Source: Candidatus Portnoybacteria bacterium RIFCSPHIGHO2_02_FULL_39_12 (lineage in GTDB: Bacteria > Patescibacteriota > Minisyncoccia > Portnoybacterales > UBA2143). Taken from it: a stretch of 33,652 bases of DNA. This document shows positions 31,711-33,652 of the stretch, piece after piece. How positions within the stretch are numbered: position 1 is the stretch's first letter; the number at the start of each line of letters is the position of its first letter. The notes under the pieces are model-generated. The model saw only the letters and a list, made by a program, of their open reading frames with translations. It did not search any database and had not been told where the DNA came from. Made by a program: the position numbers and the translations under genes. The DNA lies in the NCBI GenBank assembly GCA_001819555.1, contig MHMZ01000012.1, forward strand, positions 55,748 to 89,399, read 5' to 3'.

Positions 31711-32098
31711 AGTTTTAGAACACACCGCGGATTTAAAAATTAAGGCCTTTGGCAAAGACCCAAAAGAGCTTTTAGAAAACGCTATGCTCGGGATGTATAA
31801 AGGGGCTGGTTATTTTGGCGAGGGAAGGAAAATAAAAAGAGAAATTGAGATTTCTTCCGTGGACACGCCCGCTTTATTAGTTGATTTTCTAAGCGAAGTA
31901 TTATATCTGACTGAAACCGAGCAGGAAGTTTACCAAAAGATTCAATTTCAAGAATGCGGCGAAAAACACATTAAAGCCGCGCTTATTGGTAAAAAACTCA
32001 AAAAAATAGAGACGCAAATCAAGGGCGTCACCTATCACGATTTAGAGATTAAAAAACTTGACAACCGCTGGCAAGCGGTTGTATTATTTGATATATAA
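31697..32098 (+). CDS. Archease (RtcB RNA-ligase activator family)
   Basis: 133 residues, standard archease length. FEVLEHTADLKIKAFGKD at the N-terminus (metal-binding Asp in HTADL), LVDFLSEVLYLTETE, and the C-terminal IKGVTYHDLEIKKLDNRWQAVVLFDI with the conserved TYH and final Asp-hydrophobic. Archease speeds guanylylation and turnover of the RtcB ligase in RNA repair and tRNA splicing; no rtcB is in the window. The last 15 codons coincide with the left copy of the direct repeat that flanks the retron, so the coding end may have been supplied by an insertion event. Confidence 0.93.
   Translation: MKKFEVLEHTADLKIKAFGKDPKELLENAMLGMYKGAGYFGEGRKIKREIEISSVDTPALLVDFLSEVLYLTETEQEVYQKIQFQECGEKHIKAALIGKKLKKIETQIKGVTYHDLEIKKLDNRWQAVVLFDI
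32052..32098 (+). repeat. Left direct repeat of the retron unit (archease 3' end)
   Basis: 47 nt matching 33482-33528 with four differences (C/G at 32057; A/G at 32086, 32093 and 32097). It contains the perfect palindrome ACAACCGCT-GGCA-AGCGGTTGT (32061-32082). It encodes the C-terminus LDNRWQAVVLFDI and stop of archease. Confidence 0.92.
32058..32087 (+). promoter_or_regulatory. Candidate promoter for the retron ncRNA inside the repeat
   Basis: TTGACA (32058-32063), 18-nt spacer, TATTAT (32082-32087), reading toward the retron. Overlap with archease codons means that conservation alone does not prove promoter function. Confidence 0.45.
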
Positions 32099-32145
32099 GG
32101 GGTTCCGTTTCGTTGAGTTCTTTGAGTTCTTTGCTCATTTCTTTA

Positions 32146-32410
32146 GAAGAAGAGTCAGTTGTAAGAAGAAAAGGAGGGCAGCGAGTGGTTTCTTTTCTTC
32201 ATAAGTTAAGTAAAGAAGATGCCTCCCCTATTTTTAGGGGACTGCTCGTTTGTTAACCTTTTCTCCTGCTGGCTTCCAGCAGGTGGATTGTTTTAGTAGG
32301 GACTCCAGCCGCACCTGGCGTTTCCTGATTTGTCTGGGCCCTTCGACTTACTTTGAGATGCTTTAGAAAAGTTGGTCGAGTAATGGTAGTCTACGAACTG
32401 GCTCTTCTTC
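32146..32410 (+). ncRNA. Retron-like msr-msd RNA
   Basis: 265 nt bounded by complementary arms: a1 GAAGAAGAGTCAGTT (32146-32160) and a2 AACTGGCTCTTCTTC (32396-32410), 15 bp with one G-U, extended by GTA/TAC after a bulge. Inside: GAAGAAAAG/CTTTTCTTC (32165-32173 with 32192-32200) exposing GGCAGCGAG with a possible branching G at 32181; CCCCTA/TAGGGG (32225-32240); a perfect CCTGCTGG/CCAGCAGG hairpin (32265-32283); and a long imperfect hairpin (about 32341-32380) that fits the msd. It lies 40 nt before the RT gene, the arrangement of known retrons. The msr/msd boundary and branch site are inferred. Confidence 0.75.
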
Positions 32411-32450
32411 GCTTCTGTTATTTAACAAATTAAAAGAGGGGTAGAATTGA

Positions 32451-33437
32451 ATGAATAACGAAAAACTGAAAAAAGGAATAAATGAAATTTGTAATTTTCT
32501 TGAGTATAATCCCGGAATAATGGATTTAGAAAAGGCCTTTGAGGGGCGCAATTCTTATCAGCGGATATTTATCCGCAAGCGCGGCGGCAAGAAAAAAGGA
32601 AAACGGGTTATCCATGTCCCGCCGCCAAAATTAAAAAATGTTCAAAGCGTGATTCATAGGCGCGTTCTTGAAATGGTTGAATGGCCGGCGTCGGTCCATG
32701 GATTTGTAAAAAACAGGTCTCATCTGACTGCCGCCCTAAAGCATAGTCGTTCAATTCCTCCGCCTGTCGCGCTTTTGCTTATTGATTTCAAAGATGCATT
32801 TTCTAATGTAGGGGTTAAAAAAGTAGAGCGGGCTTTAGATAAAAGATTACAGCCCAATTTACTTTGTCCTTTAAGTCCCGGGGCCATAAAACTGCTGGCA
32901 AAACTTATTACCTATCGCGGCCGGCTGCCCCAGGGCGCTCCGTCTTCGCCTACGATTTTTAACCTTGTTGCTTTAGATTTAGACGAGGTGCTGTCTGTTT
33001 ATGCTGAAGAGCGTGGCTATACTTATACCCGTTATGTTGATAATATTGCGGTTTCCAGCCCAAAGCCGATTCCGAAAAACGAGCGCGCAGAAATAATTGG
33101 GTTATGCCGTCAATTTGGCTTTCAGGTAGTGTCTGAAAAGGCGCGGTATCAAGAAGCAAAATGGGGCGTATTAGAAATGACCAAGGTTCTTTTACAGCCA
33201 TACGGTGGACAAAAGTGGTACGCAAGCTATGGCCTCGGACTTTCTAACAGAAAATTTGTTGATAAAGTCCGGGCTATGGTTCACCGAGCCCAAAAAGACC
33301 CTTCAATTTCTCTTGCGAGCATTTGGGGAAAAATAGATTATGTCCGGTTGGTTGACCCGTATAAATTGTCCAGTCGGCTAAGTAAACCGATGCGTCAATT
33401 GCGTAGTATACAATCAAATTTAGAAAGGAGGAAATAA
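32451..33437 (+). CDS. Divergent retron-type reverse transcriptase (YVDN)
   Basis: 328 residues, normal for retron RTs. Conserved: KKKGKRVIHVPPPKLKNVQ (motif 1 region), VHGFVKNRSHLTAALKH (HGFxxxRS; the retron NAxxH motif appears as AALKH), LLIDFKDAF with motif A Asp112, RLPQGAPSSPTIFNLVALDLDEVL (QGxPxSP, residues 161-167), and motif C TRYVDN with D197 followed by Asn198 instead of the second Asp. A typical retron VTG motif in the thumb is not evident. The YVDN change could weaken or alter catalysis, or mark a separate lineage. GAGGGG lies before the ATG. The 3' end is followed by a terminator, with no effector gene. Confidence 0.85.
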   Translation: MNNEKLKKGINEICNFLEYNPGIMDLEKAFEGRNSYQRIFIRKRGGKKKGKRVIHVPPPKLKNVQSVIHRRVLEMVEWPASVHGFVKNRSHLTAALKHSRSIPPPVALLLIDFKDAFSNVGVKKVERALDKRLQPNLLCPLSPGAIKLLAKLITYRGRLPQGAPSSPTIFNLVALDLDEVLSVYAEERGYTYTRYVDNIAVSSPKPIPKNERAEIIGLCRQFGFQVVSEKARYQEAKWGVLEMTKVLLQPYGGQKWYASYGLGLSNRKFVDKVRAMVHRAQKDPSISLASIWGKIDYVRLVDPYKLSSRLSKPMRQLRSIQSNLERRK

Positions 33438-33477
33438 AAAAGGGGCAGCGAAAAGAAAACGCTACCCTTTTCTTTTT
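33438..33477 (+). terminator. Terminator of the retron unit
   Basis: AAAAGGGGCAGCG (33438-33450) pairs with CGCTACCCTTTT (33460-33471), with a wobble and a bulge, followed by CTTTTT. Immediately after the RT stop codon. Confidence 0.8.
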
Positions 33478-33481
33478 GGTT

Positions 33482-33528
33482 AAAAAGTTGACAACCGCTG
33501 GCAAGCGGTTGTATTGTTTGATGTATGA
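33482..33528 (+). repeat. Right direct repeat of the retron unit (archease-end copy)
   Basis: Second 47-nt copy, 1430 nt from the first. It still reads VDNRWQAVVLFDV followed by TGA in the archease frame, but an in-frame TAA at 33481-33483 cuts it off upstream. The palindrome ACAACCGCT-GGCA-AGCGGTTGT is fully conserved. Confidence 0.92.
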
Positions 33529-33543
33529 ACTAACACAGTTCTT

Positions 33544-33570
33544 TTGACAACTTTTTTAAGTAAATACAAT
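33544..33570 (+). promoter_or_regulatory. Candidate promoter of the last gene
   Basis: TTGACA (33544-33549) and TACAAT (33565-33570), with a short 15-nt spacer, followed by a strong AGGGAGGG Shine-Dalgarno and an ATG at 33587. Confidence 0.5.
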
Positions 33571-33586
33571 AGGGAGGGAAAAGAAA

Positions 33587-33652
33587 ATGAGAAGTTTAAT
33601 ATTTGTCTTTTTGGCAATTATTAGCGAAGGAGTGTACGCTACGTTTCATCGA
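33587..33652 (+). CDS. Start of a secreted or membrane protein (partial)
   Basis: Cut by the window end; 22 residues are visible. MRSLIFVFLAIISEGVYATFHR looks like a short signal peptide or membrane anchor. AGGGAGGG is placed 9 nt before the ATG, and a promoter-like pair lies upstream. It sits just outside the right repeat of the retron unit, so whether it belongs to the cassette (for example as an effector) or to the old chromosome cannot be told here. Confidence 0.55.
   Translation, partial: MRSLIFVFLAIISEGVYATFHR

Noticed and set aside
32061-32082. Simple terminator of archease as the sole explanation for the palindrome
   Set aside because: No T-run follows (GTATTATTTG), and the whole 47-nt sequence, not just the hairpin, is duplicated beyond the retron.
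32363-32551. Minus-strand 62-residue ORF over the retron ncRNA
   Set aside because: It crosses the a2 arm and the RT start antisense, with no family resemblance; a shadow of structured RNA and the RT gene.

Overview
The window looks like a chromosomal segment of a Candidate Phyla Radiation (Patescibacteria, probably Parcubacteria-like) bacterium. This is inferred from tightly packed AT-rich housekeeping genes, many without Shine-Dalgarno sequences and some apparently leaderless, a short RecO, single-exemplar informational genes, heavy invasion by small palindromic repeats, and a diversity-generating retroelement (DGR), which is common in that group. No marker gene here fixes the taxonomy, so treat it as likely rather than proven. 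TAA, TAG and TGA all appear to act as stops.

Layout. Positions 1-1851 hold a DGR: an Asn-codon-rich template repeat (about 307-426) that cannot be part of a longer ORF, a hairpin terminator, a divergent Avd-type four-helix-bundle gene, and a DGR-type reverse transcriptase whose 5' end is interrupted by a 9-G tract. The RT stop overlaps the recO start. Positions 2533-17275 carry a DUF11-like surface protein, glyQS, an unknown gene with a strong Shine-Dalgarno, an M16 protease, an AI-2E transporter family protein, rsmI, metG, tatD, leuS, a single-domain response regulator, tsaC, purN-like and PAP2 genes. A tRNA-Leu(CAA) on the minus strand and parA-parB follow; parA has a consensus promoter placed for a leaderless mRNA. 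relA/spoT converges on parB and shares an overlapping promoter region with a small kinase-like gene. A minus-strand block holds LCP, pth, dprA and topA. Then come lepB, hisS, a HIT protein, a small membrane protein, a permease, an NMD3-like zinc protein and archease.

The right end (32052-33528) is the most unusual part. A complete retron-like cassette (structured ncRNA with matching a1/a2 arms, then a divergent RT with YVDN in place of YxDD) sits between two copies of a 47-nt sequence. The first copy is the 3' end of the archease gene. The second still encodes nearly the same archease C-terminus and stop codon. This looks like an integrative unit inserted at the 3' end of a conserved gene, with no effector gene or recombinase inside.

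A second theme runs through the window: several families of short palindromic or tandem repeats lie between genes and also in frame inside conserved genes (recO, rsmI, metG, tatD, leuS, topA, pth, LCP, NMD3-like), adding short peptide insertions to conserved proteins.
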